The notes under the pieces: model-generated
What the model was told of the DNA's origin: nothing
The model's input: the letters and a program-made list of their open reading frames with translations, nothing else
Database searches by the model: none
Program-made: the position numbers and the translations under genes
Shown here: piece by piece, positions 26,269-37,919 of the stretch
Position numbering within the stretch: position 1 is the stretch's first letter
Layout: the number at the start of each line of letters is the position of its first letter
Assembly (NCBI RefSeq): GCF_022809775.1
Contig: NZ_CP094380.1
Span: 1,351,001 to 1,415,000 of the forward strand
Length of the DNA stretch: 64,000 nucleotides
Reading direction: 5' to 3'
From: Pseudodesulfovibrio tunisiensis
GTDB lineage: Bacteria > Desulfobacterota > Desulfovibrionia > Desulfovibrionales > Desulfovibrionaceae

Positions 26269-28128
26269 CTAGTTTTCCGCTGAATGCAGGCCGCCGGAGC
26301 CAGCGGAAAAACGCACATTGCTCCGGGTGTTGTCCAGCGGGTCGGCCCGACTGCAATTCCAGAGGCACGCGCCACAGTGCACGCATTTTTCCCTGTCGAA
26401 CAGGGGTGCGCCCTTTTCCGGGTTGGTGGTGATGGCCTGTCCGGAACACGCCTCCACGCAGACCTGCTCCCTGCAGGCTGCGCACAGGGTCGGATTGCCG
26501 AAGCGAACATGGTCCGCATAGCCGGGCATGGCCTGCACCTTGCCGCCCATGAGCAGCGCGTCCTGATGAGAGACCAGAAGCTGGCCGTCAAAGGGAATCT
26601 CGGGCCAGCCCACGCGATCCATGAGCGCATCGTGCAGGGACTTGCCCTCGGCCTTGCATTTGGCGCGAATTTCCTCGATTTCTCCGGCCGGAATCCAGCC
26701 GTCGTAATATTCTTCGAGAGACGAAAAACGTTCCCACGGCATCCGGTTGTCCCCGGGCAGGTTGAGCAGCCCGTTGGTCAGGCCGGTCATGCCCATGCCC
26801 AGAATGCCGAGCAGCGCGTTCCTGCAGAAGCCGTTGCGCGCCTTGGCCGCCACATCAGCTTCCCTGTCCACCCAAGAATGCCTGCGCCGATGCACATAGG
26901 TGGCTTCCAGATTCGCCCTGGTGAACGGCTTGCCCGCCTTGAGCAGCTCCAGCACGGACTCGCCGAGCTGCACGCCCGTGGCCCACGCCTCGTCCACGCC
27001 CGATCCGGTCAGGATGTTGGTGGAGCCGGAGCCTTCGCCGATGCGGGCGAACCCGTCGCCCACAAGATGCGGCTCGCCCTGCTTGCCGGATTCCTGCAAG
27101 GATTTCGCGCCCCACGAACGCATGGTTCCGCCCTGAATACGCTTCCAGATGTACGGATGCATCATCCAGTGCTGGAGATAGCGGTAGGCGGTACGGGCCG
27201 GATTGTCGAACCATGAGGGCACGAAAATGCCCATGGAGGCCACGTTGCCGGGGTAGACGTACAAAAAACCGAAAATCTCGGGTTCGGGATACCCGATGGT
27301 GTGCAGCACGGTGCCGGGCTCCCATTCGCAGCCTTCGGGCAGATCCACCACGACCTTCATGCCCACGGCCCATTCGCGGTGGTGGTTGCCGTCGGGCAGA
27401 CCAAGCTCGCGGTCCAGAGCCTGACCAACCGCACCCACGGGACCATCGCCGATCACGGTGAGCGCGGCCTTCATGTCCATGCCCGGCATGTATCCGGCAT
27501 CCGGATTGCCGTCCTTGTCCACGCCCTGATCCACGAGCCGAACGCCCTTGACCGCGCCGTCCTCGACGAGCGGCCCGGCCACCGGAGTTCCGGGCCATAT
27601 CTGGGCCATGCCCGTTCCCATGACATTGCCAGCCACCCACGAGGAAAACTGGCCCATGGAAAAGATCATGCCCGGTTCCTTTTTCAGAAACGGAGGAATG
27701 AACGGCAGGGAAAACGCATGATCCTCGGACCACCGGGCAAGGGTCTTGTCCGCCAGCCGAAATGCAGCATTGCGGCGGCTCGCGCCCACCGGGTCCATGA
27801 GATACAGCACCTTTTCGCTGGTCACTTCATGGGCCATGGGTATCTGGGAGAGATCGAGATCGGGAAAGCTCAAGCGGATGGCCCTGCCCTTGGTCACCAC
27901 GCCGGACACCCCGAAACCGGGGTCGTCGGCACGCTCGTAGCAGATGACCTGAGGCGGCATTCCGGGCATGACCGAGGATTCGGCCACCGGGGTTCCATCC
28001 TCGTTCATGAGCCCGCGCGTCAGGGTGGTGAGGAAACCGCCCACGGCCGGGCCAAACCCCACGCACACGATGTCGGTTTGCATTTCCGAGCGGGGAACTT
28101 CAGGCATTTCAACAGACTGGTCGCTCAT
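26269..28128 (-). CDS. ETF-quinone oxidoreductase-like flavoprotein with C-terminal ferredoxin
   Basis: 619 residues. N-terminal FAD-binding segment (IVCVGFGPAVGGFLTTLTRG), central flavoprotein domain with GDGPVGAVGQALDR and GDGFARIGEGSGSTNI, and a C-terminal iron-sulfur module with two cysteine clusters (CAACREQVCVEAC and CVHCGACLWNC). The family passes electrons from ETF to membrane quinones. Human ETF-QO has a single cluster, so the additional cysteines are noteworthy. GGAGGGAAGGA precedes the ATG. In the expected pathway the acyl-CoA dehydrogenase reduces ETF, which reduces this protein and then menaquinone. Confidence 0.88.
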   Translation of the reverse strand: MSDQSVEMPEVPRSEMQTDIVCVGFGPAVGGFLTTLTRGLMNEDGTPVAESSVMPGMPPQVICYERADDPGFGVSGVVTKGRAIRLSFPDLDLSQIPMAHEVTSEKVLYLMDPVGASRRNAAFRLADKTLARWSEDHAFSLPFIPPFLKKEPGMIFSMGQFSSWVAGNVMGTGMAQIWPGTPVAGPLVEDGAVKGVRLVDQGVDKDGNPDAGYMPGMDMKAALTVIGDGPVGAVGQALDRELGLPDGNHHREWAVGMKVVVDLPEGCEWEPGTVLHTIGYPEPEIFGFLYVYPGNVASMGIFVPSWFDNPARTAYRYLQHWMMHPYIWKRIQGGTMRSWGAKSLQESGKQGEPHLVGDGFARIGEGSGSTNILTGSGVDEAWATGVQLGESVLELLKAGKPFTRANLEATYVHRRRHSWVDREADVAAKARNGFCRNALLGILGMGMTGLTNGLLNLPGDNRMPWERFSSLEEYYDGWIPAGEIEEIRAKCKAEGKSLHDALMDRVGWPEIPFDGQLLVSHQDALLMGGKVQAMPGYADHVRFGNPTLCAACREQVCVEACSGQAITTNPEKGAPLFDREKCVHCGACLWNCSRADPLDNTRSNVRFSAGSGGLHSAEN

Positions 28129-28314
28129 TCCTTCCCTCCGGGAAAGCGAACCGATTCACGGTCCGCTTCCGTGATGCTGCGGCCGCGCCAAGGCGGACGC
28201 CAAAAAATTTCGCATGGTTCGAAAACGCAGGAAAGGGCCTTGCCGCCCCTCTCCCAAGGCCGGAACATCCAGCCGACCGCCCTGCCGCACACAAACCGGT
28301 TCAGGACGTGAAAT

Positions 28315-28346
28315 CGGGGAGGGAAGCCGTGCGGCCTCCCTCCCCG
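28315..28346 (-). terminator. Hairpin terminator or attenuator after the acyl-CoA dehydrogenase
   Basis: On the minus strand CGGGGAGGGAGGCCG pairs with CGGCTTCCCTCCCCG (one U-G) around CA. There is no long T-run. It sits between the dehydrogenase and the ETF-QO gene, so it may reduce rather than stop transcription into the rest of the cluster. Confidence 0.55.
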
Positions 28347-28358
28347 TCAATATCATTG

Positions 28359-30416
28359 TCAGCCCATGGGATAATCAAGGGCTTCCGGGATCATGACCCC
28401 GGTCAAGGCATTGCCTGCGCGGTCCTTGGCAAGACGCGCGCCGGCCATGCTGCGATCGGCCTTGGCCTTGAGCAGGTCGAATCCTTCCAGCTCCTCGGGC
28501 GCGGTCTCGGCAAAACCGTAGACCAGCTCGGTGCAAATGCGCACGGCCTCGCCCACGGCGCGGGCGGCCTGCACCCGGCTCAAATCCTTGTAGAACGCGA
28601 CAAGATCCTCCAGACCGTCTGCCAGAGTCGCACTCATGGGCCCCTTTTCGGCCAGTTCCAGCACGTCCTGCACCAGATAGTACGGTCCGAGCAGCCAGCT
28701 CAGGGCATCGGCCATGGCAAAAGTCACGCCCTGCCGCTTGCCGTGGTACAGCTTGCGGCCCTCGGCGTCCCTGGAGTTCTGGAGATGCTCCATGGTCCAC
28801 TGCCAGAGCTCCAGCCCTGCGGCAACGGTTTCCGCGCCCAGTCCCTGCCCGGCCTGACGACCGAGCTGACCGATCCATGCGGACACGGTGCGCTGAAAGA
28901 CCGCAGACGGCATGGTCGCCGTAAGGTGGCGACGCTGCACGGCCTCGGGGCCTTCATAGGTGGCTTCGAGCTGGGCGTCGGTCCACTTCTGCATCAGGAA
29001 ACCGGGGCAGTCCTCGGTGATGCCGTAGCCGCCCACAAGGCTGATGGCCTCGCGCATCACGGTCGCGCCCACGCCGGTGTTCCAGAGCTTCACGCCCGGG
29101 TTCAGGATGCCTGCCAGCGCGTCCATGTAGGCAAAACGCACCAGAGGATCGCTCCCGAGTTCCTCGTACCGGGCCTGATCGCGTTCCGCAGGGTCCGCGT
29201 ACTCCAGGTCCACATATTCCATGACCTTGTCGGAAATCTTGCGCAGGGCCATCATCTGCTTGCGCGGCCCCACAACGCCCTGCTCCTCGAACGCGGCTTC
29301 CTTGGCCTTTTCCACGGCGTCGAAATCATCGGCAAGACGACAGGCGGCAAAGCCCACGGACGCTCCGGCCTCGCCAGAGGCCCACACGTCCACCAGACGC
29401 TGCAACGCGTCCTCGTTCTGCTGAAGGCCCTTGTCGAAACGCGGGCTGCCCGGATGTGCGGCATCCCCGCCCTGAAAACGGGAACGATGATAGCGAATCA
29501 CCGGCTCGATCGCGGAAATCAGCTTGGCCGTGGTCATGATTCCCACGGGAATGCGGGTGCGGTGGAACACGGACCCGATGATCTCGCTGTGGCTGTATTT
29601 GGGGATGATCACCCCGTCCCTGACCTCGTAACCGCCGATGATGCGGCTGGCCGGGACCTTGAGATTGAGTACGGGATCACGGGTGGAGGAAAGCTGGTGC
29701 ACCATCTTGAGAGTGGGCGCGCCACGGTCGAACGTGCCTTCGTCGCCCTCTTCCAGAATGATCATGCAGGAGCCCTTGATGCGCTCGTCGTCGGATTCCA
29801 CGGCAGCGGTCACGAACGTGGCGAAATCCATGTTCGTGATGAAACGGCCGCGCTTGTCCACCTGAAGCATGATCTCGCCATCGTCGTTCCACTCGGCAAC
29901 GCGAACCTTGCCCACCAGCACGCCGGTGTCCACGCCCACGTAGGGCAGCGGTTCGGTCAGGGCGAATGCGCCCCGGTCGATGGTCCGGTCGTCGCCGGGC
30001 TGGGGCGGCACGCAGCGGGCCATGTATTCGTCACGCTGCTCGGGGGTTCCCTTCTCATGGATGGGAGCCAGGGCCAGATTGTTGGCCAGAGAGCAGGTGG
30101 CGGAACCGCCGTCCACCCAGGCCAGTTCGAAGGCAACCAGCGCCAGAGCCAGATTCTTGGGGCCTTCGATGAACCCGCCCTGATGCGGATCCATGAACAG
30201 GGAAGTCAATCCGGACTGATCGAAGGCGGTGAGCAGCTCGGCCTTCTGATCGGTCCATTCGTGGGTATTGCGCGCGCCCTCGGCCACAAGCTTGGCCACC
30301 ACGCTACGCGCGATGTTCCTTGCGGACTGGACGGTCATCTGCAGGTCGAACCGGTCGGCGAAACGCCACATTATCTGGCGAACGTCGTCCCCGGGAAGCG
30401 TACGCAGGGTGTACAT
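28359..30416 (-). CDS. Acyl-CoA dehydrogenase, long form
   Basis: About 685 residues from the ATG at 30416 (AGGA nine bases upstream). The acyl-CoA dehydrogenase core is seen: GAFALTEP (FAD/substrate region), KMVHQLSSTRDPVLNLKVPA, SVFHRTRIPVGIMTTAKLIS, LVGGYGITEDCPG and TYEGPEAVQRRHL, where the Glu matches the usual catalytic base of this family. It is far longer than the common ~380-residue enzymes, with about 300 additional residues, mostly helical, at the C-terminus, as in the FadE/AidB-like or ACAD9-like large members. The substrate is unknown. It is the first gene of the ETF cluster. Confidence 0.9.
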   Translation of the reverse strand: MYTLRTLPGDDVRQIMWRFADRFDLQMTVQSARNIARSVVAKLVAEGARNTHEWTDQKAELLTAFDQSGLTSLFMDPHQGGFIEGPKNLALALVAFELAWVDGGSATCSLANNLALAPIHEKGTPEQRDEYMARCVPPQPGDDRTIDRGAFALTEPLPYVGVDTGVLVGKVRVAEWNDDGEIMLQVDKRGRFITNMDFATFVTAAVESDDERIKGSCMIILEEGDEGTFDRGAPTLKMVHQLSSTRDPVLNLKVPASRIIGGYEVRDGVIIPKYSHSEIIGSVFHRTRIPVGIMTTAKLISAIEPVIRYHRSRFQGGDAAHPGSPRFDKGLQQNEDALQRLVDVWASGEAGASVGFAACRLADDFDAVEKAKEAAFEEQGVVGPRKQMMALRKISDKVMEYVDLEYADPAERDQARYEELGSDPLVRFAYMDALAGILNPGVKLWNTGVGATVMREAISLVGGYGITEDCPGFLMQKWTDAQLEATYEGPEAVQRRHLTATMPSAVFQRTVSAWIGQLGRQAGQGLGAETVAAGLELWQWTMEHLQNSRDAEGRKLYHGKRQGVTFAMADALSWLLGPYYLVQDVLELAEKGPMSATLADGLEDLVAFYKDLSRVQAARAVGEAVRICTELVYGFAETAPEELEGFDLLKAKADRSMAGARLAKDRAGNALTGVMIPEALDYPMG

Positions 30417-30648
30417 GATTCGGCATCCTGAACTTGGTTTGTGAATGGATTTTATCAGCATTGACGAAGTAATTTATTACCGAATCGGGAAGATAGGCCA
30501 TCACGTCAATCGAGTCAAAAAGTTTTTGGCTTTCAAACAAGTGTTTCAGCGGGTTCCCGGGCGTTTTCCCCTCCCTGCCCATCCCGGAAAATGCAGGGCC
30601 GCCGCCCTGCGCGGACGCAAAAAAATAACTCGCCGAGGCATCGCTCTT

Positions 30649-30676
30649 TTGACTTGCCCCAACAGCTGGGGATACT
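30649..30676 (+). promoter_or_regulatory. Sigma-70-like promoter of the adenylate cyclase gene
   Basis: TTGACT at 30649-30654 and GATACT at 30671-30676 are separated by 16 bases; transcription would start near 30683, with GGAG and the ATG (30697) directly downstream. Confidence 0.6.
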
Positions 30677-30696
30677 GTCGGAACCGGAGAAACCCG

Positions 30697-33600
30697 ATGC
30701 AAAGACCCGGAACCGACATAGCTTCCCGCGCACAGGCCGTCATGACCGCTCTCGACGGACCGGGCCGGGACCTCGGCCAAGCCGCTGACGCGCTGGAATC
30801 CCTGCGCGCCGCCATCCCGTCAGGGAAAACACCGCGGGAACACTGGCCGGAACTGGGGCGGACAGTGCTGGCCGTCAGCCACGCTCTGGACACCACCACG
30901 GACAGACACTTCATCAGGGTCGCTCTGGCCGCACTGCTGGACATGAGTACGTTCGGCCGCGCCCAGGTACTCCGGTTCGCATCCGGCCGAACCATCCCGC
31001 CCCGCGAGCTCGAAACCATTGTTGCGGGGATGGAGGGACGATCCCGGCTCGCCCTGGCCCAGCAACTGCTGACCGCAACCTGCCGCAAGGCGGAACGAAT
31101 GGACACGACATGGGCCGAGTCGCTGGCGGCATCGCTGGAAAACGAAGCCCACGAGGATCTGCTGCCCTTTGTGGCCTCTCTGGGCGCGGAAGGGGCCCGG
31201 CTCGCCTATCCTCTGGCAGCCACCCTGAACCGATTCGGATTCCGGGACTGGCTCCTGCTCCGGCTGGCCGGAAGAGGCGACGACGAAATGCCCCGGCTGG
31301 CCCTGCTGGCTCTGGACGATCCCGAACTGGCCGGAGACATGGCGGCCAACATCGTGCAGGGGGAAATATCCGCCACCCCCGGCCTGATTCGCGACATCTG
31401 CCGAACCGCGGTTGCCGGAGACAAAAACGTGCGGGAAATGCTGCGTATACAGCTCCAGACCCCGGATGCGAACATGGCCGGGGCCTGCATGGACGGCTTT
31501 CTGATGCAGGAACGCACCACCTCGGGCAAGGCCGCGGCCGTGCTGGCACAGAACTATCCCAACCTGCGCAAGGCCATTCTTCCCCGCATCCCCCTGCTCG
31601 GCGAGGAAGGGCTTGCCCGCTACCTTTCCGCAACCCCGCGAACGGAACGGGATCAGGCCGTCACGGACACGTTTGCGACATTGTGCCGCATCGCCCCGGA
31701 ATTCGTTCGCACAGCTCTCGGCAGGCACACCGAGTCCTTCACGGACCTCCTCCCTCCGTCCCCTGCCATCGCCCCTTCACCACTCCCGGTTCCCGAGCCG
31801 CCATCGGATTCCCCCAGGGTCGGTCTGCTGGGCAAGCTGCTGGGCAAGGGAGACGATCAGGTCAAGCGTCTGTCCGCCCGCGTGCTGCGGGATGCGGACC
31901 TGTCCGGAGTGCAGGCCCGGGACCTGACCCTGAGCAACCGGGAATGGAAGAATGCCACGCTTTCCCGCGCCACGCTTTCCGATCTCGGCATGTCCCGGAC
32001 CTCGATATCCGGATGCATTGCACAGGAAGGACTTGTCCTGAACAGCAGTTTTTCCTCGGTTTCCTTCAGACATGCGATTTTTTCCGGGACACGATTTTCC
32101 GGCACGCGCTTCACGGACTGCGTGTTCGACGGCTGCGACCTGACGAATGTCGTGATTGATGACTGCGTTTTCCGCAACTGCCGTTTCAAGGGCACCCAGT
32201 GGACCAAAGCCGACATTCGGGACAGCCGTTTCCTCCGCACGGAAATCGCAGACTCCATTCTGGCCGCAACCCGACTGCACCACTGCACCATCAAGACCTC
32301 GCGTCTGGAACGATGCGATCTTTCGAAAACGAGGTTCACGCTGTCAAGCGTGGCCGGATTCGAGGCACGCTGCTGTCTTTTTCGCGGACTCGCCATTTCG
32401 GACTCGTCCTTTCTTGCCGCGGAACTCGACCTGTGCCCTGCCCGCGGATGCCGCATATCCGGTTCGGACACGGCCCACCCGATTCTTCTCGAAGCGCGGG
32501 AAAGAACACTGCTGGAAACGGCAGCCCGTCTCCAGACCATCCCGGCTCCCGGCATGACATGCCTTTCCGGAAAACAGCTGCAAACCGCGAAACAGGTGCT
32601 TCTGGCCTGGGTTCGAGAGCATGACATACTCAGGCGGGAATCGCGCATGGCAGCCCGCAACCTGAGCCGGACCCGATCCATGCGCCGGCGCATGTCCCCG
32701 GAGCAGGCGGCATTCGTGAAACTGCTGCCCCACCTCCTGAACACGGACATCTTCGAGACCCGATTCAAGCTGGACAACGTGCCTCCCTGCCGCATGTGGG
32801 GCCATGCTGCGGACCTGACCACGATGGAACTCGCAGAGCAGTTTCTTCCCGGCACGACACCGGGCAGACGAAAGCCCAAAGTGACCATTGCCGCCCTGTA
32901 CGCCATGGGCAGTACCGGAACCATGGCCCAGACGGAAAAGTCCGATCTGGACTGCTGGCTCTGTCTGAATGACACAGGAATGGACATGGAATCCGAGGCC
33001 GGACTGGAAAGGAAGCTTCGGGCGCTGGAGCTTTGGGCCGACAGCGAGTTCGGGCTGGAACTGCATTTCTTTCCCATGACCATGCACGACATCCGCAACA
33101 ATATTTTCGCGGCCGGCGACGAGGAAAGTTCCGGGACCGCACAGGCCCTGCTCCTGAAGGAGGAGTTCTACCGGACCGCTCTGCGCCTTGCCGGGAAACG
33201 CCTCGCATGGTGGACCATGCCCCCGGGCGCGGATGCCAGGACATACGCTGCGCGAATGCGCTCGGTCGCACGCTATCCGCTTGCAGGCATCCCCAGATTC
33301 GAGGACTTCGGCCACCTCGCCCGATTTCCGGCGGACGAATTTTTCGGCGCATCCCTGTGGCAGATGGTCAAGGCCGTACACAGCCCGTTCAAGTCCGTGA
33401 TGAAGATCGCACTGCTCGAACACTATGCCAATCTGGGCGAATCAGGCCTTTCCCTGTGCGACGAGATCAAGCGCAACCTGTTTCTCCGGCACCGGGACGT
33501 GACAAGCATCGATCCGTATGCCGCCATGTTCCGTACGCTTCTGGAATTCTATCAGACGAAAAAGGCGACCGATGCGGTCCACCTGCTCGCGGATTCGTTC

Positions 33601-34510
33601 CGCCTCAAGGCGGATTTGTCCGACGCAAGACAGTTTCTCGGCCTTCCAGCCCGCCCCGAAGACGTCAGCCTCGCCCGCGCGCTGAAACATGCAGAAAAGG
33701 GCCGCAAACGCACGCTGCACCGGGCCGGATCATTTGCTCATTCCCTGGAAACCGGCGCGGCCGTGCGTCGATTCATGGTGGCCGCCTACAAGAATATCCA
33801 GTCCGGCATAGCCGGGGGAGGTCAGGCGCGCATATCGCCGGAAGACCTCACGCGGCTGGGGCGCCGGGTTTCCGCAAATTTCTCCTCCCGCCGGAACAAG
33901 GTGACCCGCGTTCCGTTTCTGGATCAGGCCGGACAGGAATTTCAGGTGCTTCATTTTTCTGCGGAAAAAGCACCGGGCAAACGCCATGTCTGGGTTCTCC
34001 GGGGAGGCCAGAAGGACGATGCCAAGGCTTCCGCCTCCACGCTTCAGGAACTGCACAGGAATCACGATCCGGGCATGATGGTGGCCTGGATACTGGCCAA
34101 CCGCATGTACGGTCCCCAAAAGCCTGCTGCTGGCCGATCGCACCGTGGCCCCCCTTGCCGTGACGGATTTGCAGAAACTGATGACCCACCTTCGGGAATA
34201 TTTCCCCTATGACGCAACTTTCGAGCCCCCCATCAGCGCAGGGCTGGAAGCCGAAAAGGTATGCAAGGCATTCTTCATCCTCAACCTGACCGCCCCGCCG
34301 GACGCGCGGCACGTCGAACAGTGTGCGGTCATCTATTCGACAAACTGGGGCGAAATGTTCTGCCGCACCTTTGACAGGCCCGGAGAATCCTTCGAGAAAC
34401 ATGCTTCAAGCTTTCTTGCCCGCCAGCTTTCGCAACCCCTGCACGGCGAGATCGAACTCAACGCATTCATTCCAAAGGGCTCCCAGTGCGCCCGCATTGC
34501 CCTCATCTGA
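30697..34510 (+). pseudogene. Class I adenylate cyclase with pentapeptide repeats, frameshifted near the C-terminus
   Basis: Two frames make one protein of about 1270 residues. N-terminal ~400 residues are helical and repeat-like. Residues ~430-570 carry pentapeptide-type repeats (FSGTRFSGTRFTDCVFDGCD). From ~700 on is the class I (CyaA-type) cyclase, with the nucleotidyltransferase motif GSTGTMAQTEKSDLDCWLCL. One additional base in CCCCAAAA at 34114-34121 ends the first frame at 34212. The second frame continues from SLLLADRTVAPLAVTDLQKL to 34510 in CyaA style. The start at 30697 has GGAG seven bases upstream and a promoter at 30649. It makes cAMP from ATP. The homopolymer location makes a sequence error plausible. 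Confidence 0.85.
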
Positions 34511-34571
34511 ATCCGATTTATAATCCACCACATACGTCAAAACCAATATCGTTCATTTCTGGGAAACAACC

Positions 34572-37500
34572 ATGCACCCGGGGAGAACGACGTTGGCAGC
34601 CAAGAAAATCCATTCAGCCGAACGCGCCGCAACCCTCAGCTTCATCGCCACGTTCGCAACATTGGCGATCCTGGCTGGCGGCGTCCTGTTCTATGCCTAT
34701 CAGCAGGAAACAAGCCGGGCAAAAGCCCTGACCCGATGGAACGAATCCAAGAAGGTGGACCTGATATCCAGACCTCTCTCCATTCACCTCCAGTCGATCT
34801 TTCTCGATCTCAAGGTACTGGGTTCCCATTACGAACTCAGGGAATATCTGGACAACGACAGCGACGAGACCCTGAAGAAACTGTCTGACGAGTTCATCGC
34901 CCTGTGCCGGATCAATACGCACTACGACCAGATTCGCCTGATCGCGTCCGATGGCATGGAGCTCGTCCGCGTGAACGACAACAACGGAAACCCGAAAGCG
35001 GTTCCGAAGTCAAAATTGCAGAACAAGGCCGGACGCTACTACGTCACCGAGGGCCTGAAACTTCCGGTCGGCGGCATTTACGTATCCCCTCTGGACCTGA
35101 ACATCGAACACGGGGAAATAGAAATCCCGATCAAGCCCATGCTCCGCATCGTGACCAAAGTCGCGGGGAAACGAAAGACCGGGGTGATCGTGCTGAACTA
35201 CAAGGGGCAGCACATCCTCGACAACGCGCTGAGAGCCGCAAGGAACGACAAGAGCTCGATCATGCTGCTCAATTCCGACGGCTATTGGCTCCTGTCCCCG
35301 GACAAGACCAGGGAATGGGCATTCATGTACCCCGAGAGCAGCAATCTGAGCTTTGCCAACGAAAACCCGAAGCTGTGGAAACGCATCGAGGCCGAAGCCT
35401 CGGGCCAGATTGCACACGGCGACGCCCTGTACTCCTTTGCCACCATACTCGTGGCCCCGGACGACACCCTGCACATCCCCGGATCGCAGACAAGAAAATG
35501 GAAACTCGTCAGCGTGGCGAATCTTTCGCGCGTCAGATCCGCGTCGGTATCTCCGCAATCCTTTGCCGGAGCCTATGGGGCCGCAATTCTCCTCGCCCTG
35601 TTCGCGGCCCTGTCGCGCGCCAAATACGTACGTTCGCGCATAACCTCCCGGAAAAAGCTGGAACGGGCCAAACAGGATGCGGAAGAAGCCAACAGCGCAA
35701 AAAGCGATTTCCTCGCCAGAATGAGTCATGAAATCCGCACCCCGATGAATGCGATCATCGGTCTGACTCACCTCGCCCTCAAGACGGAACTGACGCCGAA
35801 GCAGGAAGATTACCTGCAGAAAATAGACGCATCCGCGAAAACGCTTCTGCACATCATCAATGACATTCTGGATTTTTCCAAGATCGAAGCCCGCCAAATG
35901 ACCATCGAGGCGGTGGAATTCACTTTGGACGACCTTCTGAACAACGTGGCCACCATCCTGAGCGCACAGGCGGAAAACAAGGGACTCGGCCTGCACCTCA
36001 TGGTCCAGAGTCAGGTACCCAACCATCTGATCGGCGACACGCTCAGGATCAGCCAGATTCTGCTCAATCTGGCGGGCAATGCCATCAAGTTCACGGAAAG
36101 CGGTGAAGTGATCCTTTCCGCCGAACTCATGGAGAAGGAAGAGGACTCGGCACTGCTCCGTTTTCAGGTTCAGGACACGGGCATCGGCATCCCCCCGGAC
36201 AAGGCCAGACAGATTTTCGAACCATTCAGTCAGGCGGACGGCTCCACGACGAGAGTCTACGGCGGCACGGGGCTGGGACTCGCCATCTGCAAGCGTCTGG
36301 CCGAACTCATGCACGGCGAACTGTCTCTGGAAAGCACCCCGGGACAGGGCAGCACCTTCACCCTGCTCCTCAGTCTGGGCCTTCAGAAGATTCCGGACAA
36401 ATGGCAAAGCGCGTACCCTCCGGAACTGGCAGGCATGCGCGTCCTCGTAGTGGACGACAATGAAATAGCCCGGACCATTCTGGCCCGGATGATTGCCTCC
36501 TTTTCCTTTCGCGTCTCCACTGCTGGCCATCCGCGTGAGGCTCTCGATCTGGTTCACAAGGCTGATGCCAGTGATCCGTTCTCTCTGGTAGTCACGGACT
36601 GGCGCATGAGCGACATGGACGGGCTGGAACTGACCGCGCACCTCAAGCGCAGAGGCGAACTGAAAAACGTTCCAAAGGTCGTCATGCTGACCAGCTACGG
36701 ATACGGCGAGGTCCAGACCAGAGCGGCACAAAGCCCTCTGGACGGCTTCATGCTCAAACCCGTGAACAGATCACTGCTCTTCGATACGATTCTGGAAGTC
36801 TTTTACGGCAACGGTGGAACAACCCGTCATACCCGCCCGATTCCCCATTCCATTCCCGTGCCGGACAATGTTCCCGGAAGCCGGATACTGCTGGTGGAGG
36901 ACAATGAAATCAATCAGCAGGTGGCACGAGAACTGCTGGAAGGAGCCGGAGCCTCCGTGACCATTGCCGCTTCAGGCGGAGAAGCCGTCAGAATGGCGCA
37001 CGCCGACAACTTCGACCTGATACTCATGGACATCCAGATGCCGGGCATGAACGGACTGGAGGCCACGGAAACCCTTCGGCAGGACCCGGACTTCACCCCG
37101 ATCCCCATCATTGCCATGACAGCACACGCACTGTCCGGAGACAGGGCCAAAAGCCTTGCCGCAGGCATGAACGATCACATTACCAAACCCATTGTTCCGG
37201 ACACCCTCATGACAACACTGGGACGCTGGCTGCCATCCAGAAAAAAGAGCGGTACTCCGACGCGCTCCCCCAGAGTCCCTCCGGAAATCCCGGAAAAGGC
37301 AAGGACTCTGGCTTCGGACAGGGCACTGGCCAGACTCAACGGCAACACGCACCTGCTCCGCCGCCTGCAGCAACGCTTTCTGGATGAAGCGAAAGGCATC
37401 GCCGACAAGCTCAGGGCGCTGGTTGCTGCCGAGGATTTCGCGGAAGCGCGCGACATTGCCCACACACAGAAAAGCGTGACCGGAAACATCGGTGCAGAGC

Positions 37501-37919
37501 GCGCCTCCGCCCTGTTTGCCAAGCTGGAACACCAGTTTCTGGACGGAAACGCGGACTCGATTCAAAGCATCAACCAACTCCGTGAGGAAATGCGGCTTCT
37601 TGAAGACCTGATGCAGAAGGAATTGTCCACGCCCCCGGATGCCGAAGCCGCTCCCTCCTTCAGCATGACAAGGGAGAATCTCCTTTCCGACCTGCGAAAA
37701 CTGCACGGTCTTGTTCGAGCCAACGACACGGCCGCACTCACGGAATTCGATCAGCTCCGCTCCCCATTGGCCTCGGTGGCGCCGGACATGGCCGAAGCCT
37801 TGACCCGTCACCTGACATCCTTCGCCTTCAGGGAGGCGGAAACCGTTCTGACAACCGGGATACAGACATTGCAATCAACCGGAAACGAGAATGAAAACAT
37901 CAAAAATACTGATCGTTGA
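34572..37919 (+). CDS. Multidomain hybrid sensor kinase (dCache-HisKA-HATPase-REC-REC-HPt)
   Basis: 1115 residues. Membrane helices near 22-42 and 335-352 bracket a periplasmic dCache-like sensor. HisKA with His about 385 ([10 protein letters not shown]), HATPase with DTGIGIP and [12 protein letters not shown], two receivers with Asp in [12 protein letters not shown] and [13 protein letters not shown], and a C-terminal HPt domain with His964 ([14 protein letters not shown]). The HPt keeps the His and Lys but has Ser where Gly is common. It can run a complete internal phosphorelay. The 3' end overlaps the next kinase gene by 29 bp. The signal and output are unknown. Confidence 0.93.
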   Translation: MHPGRTTLAAKKIHSAERAATLSFIATFATLAILAGGVLFYAYQQETSRAKALTRWNESKKVDLISRPLSIHLQSIFLDLKVLGSHYELREYLDNDSDETLKKLSDEFIALCRINTHYDQIRLIASDGMELVRVNDNNGNPKAVPKSKLQNKAGRYYVTEGLKLPVGGIYVSPLDLNIEHGEIEIPIKPMLRIVTKVAGKRKTGVIVLNYKGQHILDNALRAARNDKSSIMLLNSDGYWLLSPDKTREWAFMYPESSNLSFANENPKLWKRIEAEASGQIAHGDALYSFATILVAPDDTLHIPGSQTRKWKLVSVANLSRVRSASVSPQSFAGAYGAAILLALFAALSRAKYVRSRITSRKKLERAKQDAEEANSAKSDFLARMSHEIRTPMNAIIGLTHLALKTELTPKQEDYLQKIDASAKTLLHIINDILDFSKIEARQMTIEAVEFTLDDLLNNVATILSAQAENKGLGLHLMVQSQVPNHLIGDTLRISQILLNLAGNAIKFTESGEVILSAELMEKEEDSALLRFQVQDTGIGIPPDKARQIFEPFSQADGSTTRVYGGTGLGLAICKRLAELMHGELSLESTPGQGSTFTLLLSLGLQKIPDKWQSAYPPELAGMRVLVVDDNEIARTILARMIASFSFRVSTAGHPREALDLVHKADASDPFSLVVTDWRMSDMDGLELTAHLKRRGELKNVPKVVMLTSYGYGEVQTRAAQSPLDGFMLKPVNRSLLFDTILEVFYGNGGTTRHTRPIPHSIPVPDNVPGSRILLVEDNEINQQVARELLEGAGASVTIAASGGEAVRMAHADNFDLILMDIQMPGMNGLEATETLRQDPDFTPIPIIAMTAHALSGDRAKSLAAGMNDHITKPIVPDTLMTTLGRWLPSRKKSGTPTRSPRVPPEIPEKARTLASDRALARLNGNTHLLRRLQQRFLDEAKGIADKLRALVAAEDFAEARDIAHTQKSVTGNIGAERASALFAKLEHQFLDGNADSIQSINQLREEMRLLEDLMQKELSTPPDAEAAPSFSMTRENLLSDLRKLHGLVRANDTAALTEFDQLRSPLASVAPDMAEALTRHLTSFAFREAETVLTTGIQTLQSTGNENENIKNTDR

